From assembly GCF_921293095.1 (NCBI RefSeq), contig NC_060252.1, forward strand, positions 38,874,881 through 38,938,880: a stretch of DNA of 64,000 nucleotides, in the 5' to 3' direction. A program made the translations under genes and the position numbers. Numbering within the stretch: position 1 is the stretch's first letter; every line of letters starts with the position of its first letter. This document shows, piece by piece, positions 47,762 to 59,158 of this stretch. The stretch is from Ischnura elegans (Eukaryota; Arthropoda; Insecta; Odonata; Coenagrionidae). The notes beneath the pieces are model-generated. The model did no database searches and had not been told where the DNA came from. It worked only from the letters and a program-made list of their open reading frames with translations.

Positions 47762-48843
47762 GTGATAACTGCATGCAACGATTTTTTTCTCCTCGAGTCC
47801 TTAAAGTCAGGTGCTCTGGAGATGTGTGTAATCTAAGTCATCATATTTGAGTGAGGAGGGATCTTAATCAGCCGTTGAGTATTCAAACAAGTTGTTGAAA
47901 ATTTCTTATGTTTGATTCGTTTGTGTTTTAAATCATTGAGGATATTATGACTTTTTTTTGAGCATTTTTCCATGCTAAAATCTCACTTGAACATTACTGA
48001 TTTCATGTGTGAGCTGGTTTTACTGGAATAATTCCAAGATCTTCCTGTGAAAGAAGGTTGTGCTGTGATACTATTATTTGTGTCTGATTTGCACCTTTTT
48101 CATTGACTCTAATGAGAGAAAAGAGTGCAAAAAGTGAAAATTTTGTGCTCAAGAAAGACTGTGATGAGATAAAAGAAATCAATTTTGTGTGTGTACATTT
48201 TGTAAATTTTTTTATTCACTTGCAGTGGAGGCATTTCATCTCAGTTGTGGAGTTGTTTTAATCAGATGTCTTTGTGCGAGTGCTAGAGAGTGTAAATGTG
48301 AGCACTTATATGTATAATTTGTATATACCAACATTTTGAGGAAATAATATTTTTGTTACATAAAATAGAACGCTTGATGAGTTTAAATTGTCTTTATTTG
48401 AATTATTACTTCCTTTCTGGCTTCATAATAGTCTTAAATAAAGCTGTTACTCCTTACTGTTTTCAGGCTTGTGTGTTATTTGAGTTTCTTCTTTATTATC
48501 AATGTTCCCAGTTCAAGTCAGTGGGATGATATCTCATACTGAAATTAGTGACCATGAATTAAGTTGTATTTTGGGTGTTGTGTAATCATTGAAGTCATTA
48601 AGCTACATAATGCAGCATTTGGATCCAGTGTACCCACAACTTTGTTATTAACTCAGTTTTGTCGTTTACTCTTGAATTTTAGTCAGTTACCAATTAGATA
48701 AACCAACTGTAAGTAACTTGATTAGTTTTATTTCAGGTAACTTAGTACACAGATTTGACTAGAAGATTTATGTTGTCAAATTTTACTTTTATGCTGTATA
48801 GAGGGGAAAGTAAAATAAAGTTGGTCAATCAATCAATGAATGT
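47762..48843 (+). other. Pcf11 3' UTR with two candidate poly(A) signals
   Basis: AATAAA at 48437-48442 is followed by a GT-rich stretch (gcttgtgtgttatttgag), the better placed site, giving a 3' UTR of about 0.7 kb. A second AATAAA at 48814-48819 would extend it to about 1.07 kb. No other feature is seen. Confidence 0.65.
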
Positions 48844-50688
48844 TTTATTCACATTATTTTTCCCACTCCTCAACGACCTATATGCAGGAATTTCTCTACT
48901 TCGATTTTATGCCATAGTAACATTTTCTATTTATTTTCACTGAATACAAAATAATCAATTGTCTGTAAAGGAAACTACTTCCCATGGTCTCAATTTCAAT
49001 ACTGGAGGAATGTAACACTTCACATTACAGGGAGATGGAATGCTTTTGACATAACATAGTGACTTTATGAATTAGCTACCAAGTGATCTTGTTGCCACAA
49101 ACTTTGCTATATCACATATTTAATCCCTCATGTCTTTCTCCAATATCCTTATTGAAAGGCATTTTTTTTGTAAGATAAATTAAATCTCTCTTGAAATGCA
49201 TTCCAAATTTATAATTTTATCAATCCGAATTGTATCACATCTAATAATCCCTCATTTAAAACAAGTCATTGCAAAGAGGCTCAGCTTATAAGAGATTAAA
49301 CTCAAAATTAAGTACACACATCCAAATTTTCTGCATGAAGTATGAATTTATAATTCATAGGTAAAAATTATTTTCTACATAAAGGCTTTATTTACAATTG
49401 TGTTCATAACATGAACTTACGACAAGCACTTCGGCTCATTTCAGAAACTTGGGAGTGATTTCTTTCGTCCACTCAAAAAATAATTACAAAGCAGAGCTTA
49501 GACTGTTCACCTTAACAGAGGGGACAGGCCACACATGATTGAAAGAGACGGATAATTCATGATCATTTTTTTTAGCAGTTACAATACATGTATATTGGTT
49601 TCCTGGTAATGTTTTCTCGATATCTTTAGTGCCCATACCATTTAGACTTGTTCAAATGTTGGTAGCAAAGGGAGGAAAGAATAGGGAGGGTGGGGTGAAG
49701 TGGTTAGGGAATTTTGATGCTGATGGTCCAAGGAATAGTAATTCAAAAAATTAAAAATTAAGGCTACACTCCAATATAAAGCAATTTCATTTCTAATGAT
49801 GGCTTTGAGTCAAACCAAAACTACGTACGATATGTCATAGCGATTAAATTGAATTATTGGTCAAAGTAATAAATCCAAATCTCCCATTTTTCATAGTTGT
49901 CTCAAGGTCAAATCTGATTCGGTGACGCTGAGAACAACATAGTATCCTAGCGGTCCTACCTCCAAATCATCTTGTGGCTATTCCCATTTCAGCATGGTCT
50001 GTGGGTTTGTTTTCCCTCATACTAAAGCCTAATTTTTATAACAATATATTTGTGTAAAATTAGGAAGGTTTAATGCATTATGACTTGATGCAGTGGTTCA
50101 AGATGTCAAGATTCAAAAAAATGTCTACTTCTAGCTGAAAAAAGTCCCATAAAACCATCTATATTCTTTCAAACTAGAATGGTTTTTTTAAAAGCTAATG
50201 GCACAAGTTGATCAGCAACAAATTTGCTTGTCTCCAGAACTAAAAAAAAGTGGAAAATACTCCTAGGCAACTTTTTGATTACCAATCCTGAATATCAGAA
50301 TGATAAGCAAAATGTCAAATCCAGAAGCTATCTGCCCACTTCTGCTATGTACTGATGTATTCTAACACTGAACGCATTGCTTTGATAACACTGCCACATA
50401 GTAGCATACACTAAGAGAAAGCTAAGGGTATCAGCTTATTTCACTACTTCAGCAACTCAATATAGAATTGCAGTTCCACGCAACCTGTCAGGATAATTCT
50501 GAGGAATATATTTCAAAGAAAACTGCCACTTTTGATTCCTTGTTGGGTGTCATCACCAAGTGATGCACCAACATTTCCTCCTCTCGCACACCTCAAATGA
50601 CAACATGTATACCTGGACTAAACTGACCCCCATGGTAAGTAATTTGGCTGCTTACAGATGAAATCATTGCATGGCAAGGCATAATATT
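48844..50688 (-). other. NARS2 3' region with candidate poly(A) signals
   Basis: On the - strand AATAAA occurs at 48844-48849 and also near 49386. The first lies only 25 bp from the opposing Pcf11 signal at 48814. The segment otherwise holds non-coding AT-rich sequence with no recognisable element. The true end of the NARS2 transcript cannot be fixed from the sequence. Confidence 0.5.
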
Positions 50689-52549
50689 TCACATTTTGCA
50701 ATTGTGGGGCCATCGAGGGAAAGGAATTACATCTTTAATATTTTCTATGGGAAGCAACATTTGAAGAAACCTCTCAAATCCCATTCCAAAACCACCGGTA
50801 GGAACATTTCCAAATCTTCTCAAGTCAATGTACCATTGCAATGGCTCTTCCAGATGCAATAACTTAAGACGCTCAGCAATAATATCAGGGTCTGTCTCCC
50901 TGAGGCTTCCCCCACAAAGTTCCCCCACTCGCGGCACAAGTAAATCTACAGCTGACACCTTAAAAGTAAAATTTACAAGCAAGATTAATAATACGTCAGG
51001 AATGATCAGTGTAATTGATTCAGTTATCATTGTCTAACCATGGAAGAATCGCCAACCAATTCTCTCATGTAAAATGGTTTCATTTCCTTAGGCCAGTTGA
51101 TGACAAATACAGGGCATCCTCCATTATGGCTGACGAGAAATAACTCTTGCTCTTTGTTCAAACCGTCAACTTTTCTCGGGGGTGTTTTTAATTTATGACT
51201 ATTTTTCGTAAGTACATCAAAAGCCTCATCATATGTGACTACACAAAATGGACGGTCCAATATATTACATAGGTGCTCCTAAAAAAAAAAAGAAAGCTTT
51301 CTTTGAAGAAGTGGCTATCAAAACAATCGAGTGGAATGGGTACAATAAATTGAAAATGGATGATTATATACCGTTGACTTCATATTTTGATTTCTGTATA
51401 GAAACTCAATATCTTCACCAGCAGTTGTCAATAACGTTGACACTATATTCTTCACAAATTCTTCCATGAAAGTAAGTATATCCTCTAGATTGTCCACAAA
51501 TGCAATTTCGGGTTCAATCATGTAGAATTCTGACAAATGTAGCCTGGATCGTGAATTCTCGGCTCGAAATGTAGGCCCAAAAGTGTAAACTTTGGTGATA
51601 CCTCTATTTAAAAAGTAAGGCCAAATAAAGTAATGAAGAGATAAGGATTCACAAGCACATCAATGTGAAAATTTACCTTGCAACGCATTCCGCGTGAAGT
51701 TGTCCCGATACGGTCAAAAATGCTTTGCTATCAAAATAAGCTTGGTCTTTGGGACAACCATCTTTCAACATTTCTTTCACCAGGAGTTCACTATGAGGTG
51801 CTACTTTAAAAACTTCACCTGCGCCCTCACAGTCATTTGATGTGATAATTGGAGCATGAATTAATATAAAACCTTTGGAATTCATGTAAGTGTGCACCGC
51901 AAGCGATGCAGCATTTCTAATTCTAAGAAGAGAGGCGAAAGTAGCAGTTCTTGGACGCATGTGCAAAAACTGTCTCGTATAGTCCCCAGAGTACGCTTTC
52001 CTGTAAAAGGTAAACTATTTCAATGACTCACAATATCCATTACAGGCCAAGTCTAATGATTTCATATAGTGGTTACCTAGGAGCAAATGGATATCCTTTT
52101 TGGACATCGCAAGGGCCAATAATATCAACCTTATTGGCTATTAACTCAGATTTGCTGTTATCTCGGGGATTCATACTCATAATTCCCTCAACTTCGACTG
52201 ATGACCCGAACGACAAACCTGTGAGTTTATCTAAATGAGGCAATACTACTTGCAGTTTACCAACGGAAGACCCATCAGAAACATCGAAAAATAAATTATT
52301 TTTCATTACTCTCACTCCTTTCACCCACCCCTACAATGAAAGATAAAATTTAAGCATGGAAATATTGGGAATTTCGCAATTTCCACGTGATGATAACATC
52401 TGAGTCTGACTGACCTTAACAATAACTTTTTCTCCTGCTCTCTTGTGATTCAAAGCTTCATGAATTGAAATATTGGAAGAGAAATGCTGGTGACTGGTAA
52501 AAAAGCACCTGAAAGGAATACTTCCCCATAGTGAAGACAATTTTCTCAT
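50689..52549 (-). CDS. NARS2: Mitochondrial asparaginyl-tRNA synthetase (complete, 6 exons)
   Basis: A class II aminoacyl-tRNA synthetase that charges mitochondrial tRNA-Asn with asparagine in the matrix. Exons on the - strand: 52415-52549, 52077-52330, 51677-52000, 51372-51603, 51039-51278, 50689-50958, all GT-AG and in phase; 484 residues (human NARS2 is 477). The N-terminus [20 protein letters not shown] looks like a mitochondrial presequence. An OB-fold anticodon-binding domain follows ([20 protein letters not shown]). The catalytic domain has [14 protein letters not shown], motif 2 [20 protein letters not shown] (Arg near 251, Glu near 253) and motif 3 GGFGMGFER (Arg near 458). It ends [14 protein letters not shown]. 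The start is the first ATG of exon 1. It is divergent from LAMTOR1 and convergent with Pcf11. Confidence 0.96.
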
Positions 52550-52872
52550 TGTTTACTTCTCGCAACCACTAACCTCCGGATGCACTGTTCCACACTGATG
52601 ATTACAGTGCGCAACTGCAAGCTATCTCTTGAAATAAAAATGTGTCTGAAATTGAATTTAAGAGAAATACGAATAATTTTGTGCTAGATTTTTAAATTTT
52701 CAACAGTAATCTTTCGTGAAAATATAGGTTACTAATATTATTTTAGAGCTTATGAATTAACGTAGTACATACTCAAAGGGGAGAAACAGTTGACATCTGA
52801 ATCATATGATTTCCAATTCCTAGTTGCGGTAGGAGTAGGCCAGGCTGGAGAAAATAAATTAAGGTTGTCAGG
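52550..52872. promoter_or_regulatory. Shared bidirectional promoter region of NARS2 and LAMTOR1
   Basis: Only 323 bp separate the two start codons on opposite strands, so both 5' UTRs and promoters must lie here unless upstream non-coding exons exist. No clear TATA box at a convincing spacing is seen on either side. A TGCGCA-containing palindromic stretch sits near 52605. The head-to-head arrangement suggests shared housekeeping-type regulation. Confidence 0.6.
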
Positions 52873-55800
52873 ATGGGTTGCTGTTACAGTTGTAAAGAAG
52901 ATAATAACTCACAGGTGAGCCTAATTTTTATGTATTTGATCATTCAGTGAGATTCCTTCATATTTTGAAGTTGACTAAGCTTTCCAAGTATATGCATCGT
53001 ATTATCTTATCAATGATTAATATTTTTAATTTGTTTATGAATGGCTATATTCGTAATAATTTAATTTTTAACTCTATTTAATATTGTAACACGATTCAAT
53101 TTGTCGGTTGAGGAGTTTATCCTTCAAGATCACTCGTGTTAAAGTCCTCCTTGGTCTTCGTCATCGCGACTGTGAAGTTATGTCTTCTTTTTAAATAACC
53201 TACTTATTTGTCAACCTATTTGATTTCCTCTCTAGTCTGGTGATGTTAATGAACGAACTCATCTACTTGTCGATCCTGTCAGCAATATCAATGTCATCCA
53301 AAGGGTTCATAGGTAAGAGATCACATATATTTTTCCTTGCGTATCTCTCCTGCAATTCGTCGGTAGTTACTCCAATACGTCGGTAGTTATTGGATGAATA
53401 TTTGATTTTTAACCAAAGATGTTTTGATGTCTTGCTTGCAGTGATGACTTCATTGCCCAATACCCCAACTCTTTGCCTAAAAAGAGCGATGAACAATCGG
53501 CCCTCAACCGTATCCTCCAAGAAACAGCCACGTAAGTAGTTTTGCTATTTGTGAAGGAATATATTGTGTTTCGATAAGTGTTTACATTGCTCTATTTTCT
53601 TACAGTAACGTCATTGATGTGGCCGCATTAGATTCTCATAACCTAGAGCAGCATGAATACCTGGAACGAATGAGACAATACACTCAGCGTTTAGGAGCAA
53701 TGGGTGCTAATGTCAATACAAGGTGGACAGGAAACTCATCAGCGGGGGGTGCAGGAGGATCTGGAACATTATTGGCACCATCGGCTATGGGAGGCCCATC
53801 TACGTCTCCAAGTGGACGAATGCATCTCTGCCTACTTACTGACATTCCTGCTCCTGAAAAAGTGTTAGCTGAAGACCACCCTAACCCTGAAGATCTTATC
53901 CTAGTAAGTAAAACTCAATGAATATCACTTCTGTTTTTAGTCATGTAAGTTGTTTTCTAGACGTCAGTTCCTTCCTTATGTGCTTAACCTGGCAGGTTAT
54001 TGTTTAGTGGTAAAATGAAAAAAATAGTGAGTGTTTAGGTGTATTATAGATGTTTGACCTTTCATTTTCATGAAATTCAGAATTTGATCTTCTCACTTCA
54101 GTCAAGAAAATTAATTATACCGGTGACAGTACTTGTACCTGTACTTGGTTTTACATTTTTCCAAAAGGATATAAAAACTGCAGCTCTGATTTGTACTACT
54201 GATTGTAATCTAGTTTCTCAATATATAGTTATTTTACATTTCCAACTAGGTGTTGGTATTGATGGGCACCTATGTTATGAAGGTGGAGTCTACCGTTGTC
54301 TACTGAGGAACTTCCAGGACGAAGGGAGACTGCATGCTAAACATTGTTGCCCATCAGCACATTCAATTTCGTGGAAATTTGAGAGAAGTCCTATAGTTTT
54401 CAAAAGTAAATAATTATTATGTTAATGTAAACAACATAGTCTGTAGTTATTTGTCTTCATCATGGATGACAGTTTGAATGAAGTCTGCTGAGGATTTCCA
54501 TCAATCTTTTTCTGTCACCAGCATTTCAATGCACGTCCTCATTATTAGGGAACATTACTTGTTAATTTATGAATGATAGTGTTTATAGCTCACTTTTAAC
54601 GATGCAACTATAGAGTTAGGTGCTTGAACATGTGGTCTTGAGGAATTTTGTCCGGTAGCACATATTGGCCACCTTGATATTTGTAAAGGAGGGTGTTGTA
54701 GCCTTGTGGGTGTAGCGCTTGCCTTCTGAAGGGTGCTGGATTCATATCGTGGGTGAAGGCATTGGGCGCCATCAAAATAGAAAAAATGGCTCAGGGAAAG
54801 GAACTAATGTGTTATTATCACACACGTGGCTAAGACTGGGGTGAGCTCTACCATCATCTATCCAAACCAGCCTTTGGGTTGAATCACTGACAAAGAGTGA
54901 GTGAATTCTATAAAGCCACCGTTAAGCCATTGAGGAAGAAGATGCCTTAGTGACCTAATTGATTAGTGCACTCCGTGCTTATGTATGGAATAGGGTAGTT
55001 TCCTTCATCAAAGAAAACGAAAGGCATTGATTGCGATTCGTTACCCACCATTAGTGTATTCATAATACACAAATTATTTGGTTTTTGAAATACCCGTTTA
55101 GACGAATGGCAAGGGTCAAATTTTATCCTCATTTGAAAAAGGCCAGATTGGCGCCCATGCGATTCCACTCCACGTGACGTCACAGGGACCTAGTTTCTAC
55201 ACGAGAGGATAGGAGTTATACATCGTCTGAGGTCACCAATGCATGCATGAGGCACAGAGCTCAGGGAAACATGTCTTAATAATCACCTATTAAAACTGGC
55301 TAAGGTCGGAAAGTTTTCTTCGTTTGATAAGGTATTAATAAACCTTTTTTAAGCCAAGCGCTACCAGCCAGCAAGGTACTCAGCTACCCGCTAGCATCCT
55401 GCGTCCTATCAGCACTCAGAGCCTCGATCAAGGTCACCTCACAAGGCGGGAGGGGGAACCAGAAATGCGTCGCACGGACTTTTTCCCATCATTCCTACTT
55501 ACGCGTCGCGTTTTCGCGCGCTTGAAATTTTTCTCTTTTCATTTAATCGCGAAAAATAGGTATCGTCATTTAAAAATCTAAAAGCGTGAAATACGTACTC
55601 CAGGAGTAATAATCTTTCGATTTAGGCAATAGAAAAATAATAGGAAACCACCCTATTATAATTTATTAAATCATCATTTAATCCAAATTTAATGTGAAGC
55701 TAGGAAAATGCTTCAATGCTATTGGACGCTATTGGATTGTGGTACTATGGGCTTGCTGCAAAGCATGCCACATAATACTTTGTCCTCTGATGTCGCCATA

Positions 55801-57788
55801 AACAGTGGACTGGAGGAGATTTCTTAGTAGCTAAATTAGTCGAATCGAATGCAAGTCCAGTGTATTCTGGCATGAAAACAGGTTGAACCTAATCGATACG
55901 TCCACTGCATAAACGCTCAACAATCACCCACCGAATCAAATCCGCTCATCTAGTACTATAAGGGCTATGTAGATGAGCGGATTTGATTCGGGAGGCGATT
56001 TTTGAGCGTTTTTGCAGTGGAGGTGTCGTAATAGTCAGTAGAATTTTTGTACTCGTAGGACTAGCAAGTATCTCAACATAGGTTTAACATGAGCCAGTCT
56101 GTTGTCTAAAATTTGAGAAAACATAACCTGAATCCCCTTAGGGAATTAATTGTATGGTGGAAAAGCAGAAGGTTCATCTTTTGATGAAATATCTTTCACT
56201 CTGTATCTCGTGAAATACATCACGTCATTAAAAAATTTTCTCTCACTCGACAAAATCATATCAATCTTCTCTAGCGATTGATGCTATTATCCAGTAGTTA
56301 CCATGCTTTTTTCTGTGTTACTTGGTTGTCATTTGATGAAATATTGTTCATGAAATTTATTCCACCAACTTGCCCAAGGTTTCTCCTCAATAATGTATGT
56401 CATTAAATATCTCTTATATTGGTATAGAATTTCCTTTTCTCTTGGGGTATCCTTTTCTAGATATAGTTGAAGTGGCTGTAATGAACTTTTTTTTAGTGAT
56501 TTTCATGATAGATTTTATCTGCAGCGTGTCAATTCCTAGCTATGAAGATTTACTTTGCAATGTTTTCTCCACTATCATCTCTTCTCTCATGAACCTCTTG
56601 CCCTTAAAATATCTTGTGTCATAAGTGTTTATCAAGTTAGATCTTGCATAATCTTTTGAATAGGATTCATGAACAGTCTTGTGTTTCATACTCCTTTTCC
56701 CTTTGTCTTTCTCATCATTCCTGAAATAATTTGAATTCATCAATACTCATATTACTTTGATGCCCTAATTTCATGTATTTCTATCCACCTTTTGCATTTG
56801 AAATAAATATGATTGAGAACTTATTTGAGAAACAAAAAAGCTGTCCTTTCAATGCTCTCACCTCCCTACGACTACTTGCTCTCCTTAGGTTTTAATGTGT
56901 TATTCATAGCACCAGACCCTACAACCGTTAAAGACTTTTGACTATGTATGTTTTCACTCACTTTTACCTTCTTTGACTGGGCTGCCTGGTTAAATTCATA
57001 TTTGTGTGTAAGAAATACTAGGACTGTATATTGTTGAACCTGAGTTACCCACACATGCTGTGAGGTGCATAACTTCTGCATAGGAAGACGCTTTCACCTT
57101 TAACTGAACTGGAATCAGTTTCCCTAAATTCGTGCTGATTGCCCAACCGTAGATCAACCATTTCATTTTTCGGTTTTTTGAAGATCAAAATAATTTTAGT
57201 GAAATAAGACTGTTCTTCTATTTTCTCATCCGAAAATCTTCCCACAATATGCTTGACGTCCTAATTTCTTCAGGGTTATGCCGCAAATATTCCCTATACG
57301 TGTTCCCCATGAGAGGTTCGAGGTTATTGTAACTCCCAGGTACTTCCCTTTGTATGTTGCCTTTATGTTAATACCATCCACTGCATAAAAGTGGTTAAAA
57401 TTGGACAAATTCTGCAAGAAATGCACCAACATGCATTTTCTCAGATTAAGTTCGAATCCCCACTCTTGGCTCCGCAAATGAACATTGTTTAAATCCGATG
57501 ATGGAATTTCATAGAGTGATCACTAATTTTGCGATAGATGACAGCGTCATCAGCAAATGTATTTTACTGCTAATTCGGGAGCAGAGGTCATCAATGTATA
57601 TAATGAACAAACCCATGAGTTAACCCATTTCAGGGTATATTGTGCATGGTAGTGTGCTAGGAGTATTATTTGCAATCACAATTTATTTGTTTCAGATATC
57701 CAATGCTTTGGAGAAAGCATCAAAAGCTCTTAGTGATCTCAAGGTTGAGCACAGGGAAGACCTGGTGGTGCCATTCAGGATTCCGTGA
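52873..57788 (+). CDS. LAMTOR1: Ragulator complex protein LAMTOR1 / p18 (complete, 5 exons)
   Basis: The lipid-anchored scaffold that tethers Ragulator (LAMTOR1-5) and the Rag GTPases to late endosome and lysosome membranes for mTORC1 and MAPK signalling. Exons: 52873-52914, 53236-53312, 53442-53531, 53606-53903, 57696-57788; all GT-AG and in phase, 199 residues. The N-terminus MGCCYSCKED provides Gly2 for myristoylation and Cys3/Cys4 for palmitoylation, as in vertebrate p18. The conserved core includes DEQSALNRILQETATNVIDV, LEQHEYLERMRQYTQRL and the C-terminal EDLVVPFRIP. It is about 38 residues longer than the human protein (161 aa), mostly because of a Gly/Ser/Thr-rich insertion after the central helix. 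The last exon lies behind a 3.8-kb intron full of repeats. Confidence 0.95.
54690..54925 (+). repeat. Probable tRNA-derived SINE
   Basis: GTGGGTGTAGCGCTTGCC resembles an A box, and GCTGGATTCATATCGTGGG lies about 30 bp downstream where a degenerate B box would be. The body downstream (ATCACACACGTGGCTAAGAC, CTACCATCATCTATCC) is of SINE type. There is no complete cloverleaf. Confidence 0.5.
54989..55657 (+). mobile_element. 669-bp MITE family, copy B (uninterrupted)
   Basis: Complete copy with termini AATAGGGTAGTTTCC and GGAAACCACCCTATT. It has the empty TTAA-containing site (ATGTCTTAATAATC) that is occupied in copy A, and serves as the reference for the family. It is non-coding; the 78-codon - strand frame at 54947-55183 is a repeat artefact. 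Confidence 0.88.
55894..56030. mobile_element. Foldback MITE, copy 1
   Basis: Almost the entire element is an inverted repeat: CGATACGTCCACTGCATAAA on the left pairs with the right arm GCGTTTTTGCAGTGGAGGTG. The inner arms ATCAAATCCGCTCATCTA / TAGATGAGCGGATTTGAT are perfect, with a short spacer. Related to the copy at 59019-59158. Confidence 0.8.
57045..57625 (-). pseudogene. Non-LTR retrotransposon reverse-transcriptase fragment
   Basis: The - strand carries LADDAVIYRKISDH (about 57545-57570), the RT catalytic [FL]ADD box, then after a frameshift WGFELNLRKCMLVHF and YKGKYLGVTITSNLSWG, the thumb-region pattern of jockey/CR1-type LINEs (W-x-x-x-x-N-x-x-K-C, then YLGV-x-x-x-x-x-L-x-W). Several frameshifts and stops are present. 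Confidence 0.75.
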
Positions 57789-58480
57789 TAAGTGTTGTTA
57801 AAAGGACTGTGGTATTGATGATTGTGGTTTTCTAATTTGTTGAAGGCTGAGGATCTAATATGCATATTGTCTGGGTAAGTTTAATGACTGATATAAAAAA
57901 AGAAGCTTCACCTGAACAATGCAAGTTTATGGGGTGCTGTGGTATCTTGAGGATGGTCTATAAAATATGGTATTGGTCTGTAAAGTGCAACCTGAAACAT
58001 GATTGGACTATGCAAGTGTATATATTTAATGAAATAGGAAGAGAGAAGTTTTCATCAAGACTGGACATTTTCCACTAGAAATAAAATCGTGTGAACTTAT
58101 TATTTTAATAAGGAAAATTAAAGCTGTAGCTGAAAAAAAAACATGTTTCATGCCCTTTCATCTATGCCATTCTTAATTCCTAATTTAAAAACTTGTGATC
58201 TTAATTTTAAATTATTCATATTAAAAACTAAAAATGCTTGTGAATGAATATTTCCTGGCCAGTTGAATCATTCAATGTGTGTTTTTTTGTTCCCGATGAT
58301 GTGTACTGCCTTTATTTTCAAGGTTAAACTCATATAATAAATTACCTAATTCTGTAATATGGGTTATCTCAGATGCATATCAAAATGGCTGGAATGACAT
58401 TATTTTATTACCTTATTTTTTCTGATTCTTACCCTGAAATAGATTGGTTTTGAATGGTATTATGTATAATAAAATATTTG
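57789..58480 (+). other. LAMTOR1 3' UTR with poly(A) signals
   Basis: AATAAA occurs at 58080-58085 and at 58468-58473. The second is followed by a T/GT-rich stretch (tttttgcctctcttcttggttgg) and is the more convincing end, giving a 3' UTR of about 0.7 kb. Confidence 0.5.
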
Positions 58481-59018
58481 AGAATATTTTTGCCTCTCTT
58501 CTTGGTTGGTCATTGCTTACAACAGCTTGTAAAGTTTGATTATACAAAAATATCCTGGTTGATTTTGTTGTGTGATGAATATGTTTAATAATTTTGCCAT
58601 TATTTCAGTAATGAAATAAATCAAATGATTCTTGAAGGACCTGTGAATTTTTATGTTATAAATATAATCTACACTGTGGGTGTGTAGGTAAAGGTGGATT
58701 AAAGCTATTTTGTGGTGGGGAAGAACTCATTGCTTACAGTGGCACCTAGGTGGTATGCAACACCTAAAGTGGTAACACCTCAAGTGGTGAAATATAGCTC
58801 TGATATGCGTTGATGAGATGGCATTTAGATATTCATCAATTATTTTTATACTCAGTTCATTAAGCTGGAGGAGTAATACATATATTACGTTGGAGGGCCA
58901 GCTTAAAAATCACCTTGTTTAAAAATTTTCTAGATATTAAGGGGGGCACCTTTCCTCCTCACCCCAGACTACCGCATTACTGTTACATTGTTATTAAAAC
59001 AAATTATGTATGCTGTTA
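58481..59018. other. Intergenic, nothing recognised
   Basis: AT-rich intergenic sequence downstream of LAMTOR1. I see no gene, RNA or assignable repeat. Confidence 0.6.
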
Positions 59019-59158
59019 GAAATTCGATACCTCCACTGCACAAATACTCAACAATCGCCAACCCAATGAAATCCGCTCACTTATTAGCCTTAATATAACT
59101 AGATTTGATTTGGCGAGCAATTGTTGGGCGTTTTTGCAGTGGAGGTATCAAATTCTAC
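59019..59158. mobile_element. Foldback MITE, copy 2
   Basis: An inverted repeat with left arm GATACCTCCACTGCACAAAT and right arm CGTTTTTGCAGTGGAGGTAT. The inner TCAAATC-type arms match copy 1 in order and spacing. It lies downstream of LAMTOR1. Confidence 0.78.

Larger units (their letters stand above)
53904..57695 (+). other. Last LAMTOR1 intron, repeat-rich
   Basis: Contains a SINE-like segment (54690-54925), MITE copy B (54989-55657), a foldback MITE (55894-56030) and a LINE reverse-transcriptase fragment (57045-57625). The stretches 53904-54689 and 56031-57044 show nothing recognisable. Confidence 0.8.

Noticed and set aside
50671-51037. + strand frames over NARS2 exons
   Set aside because: Shadows of the real - strand exons, which carry class II synthetase motifs and correct splice sites.
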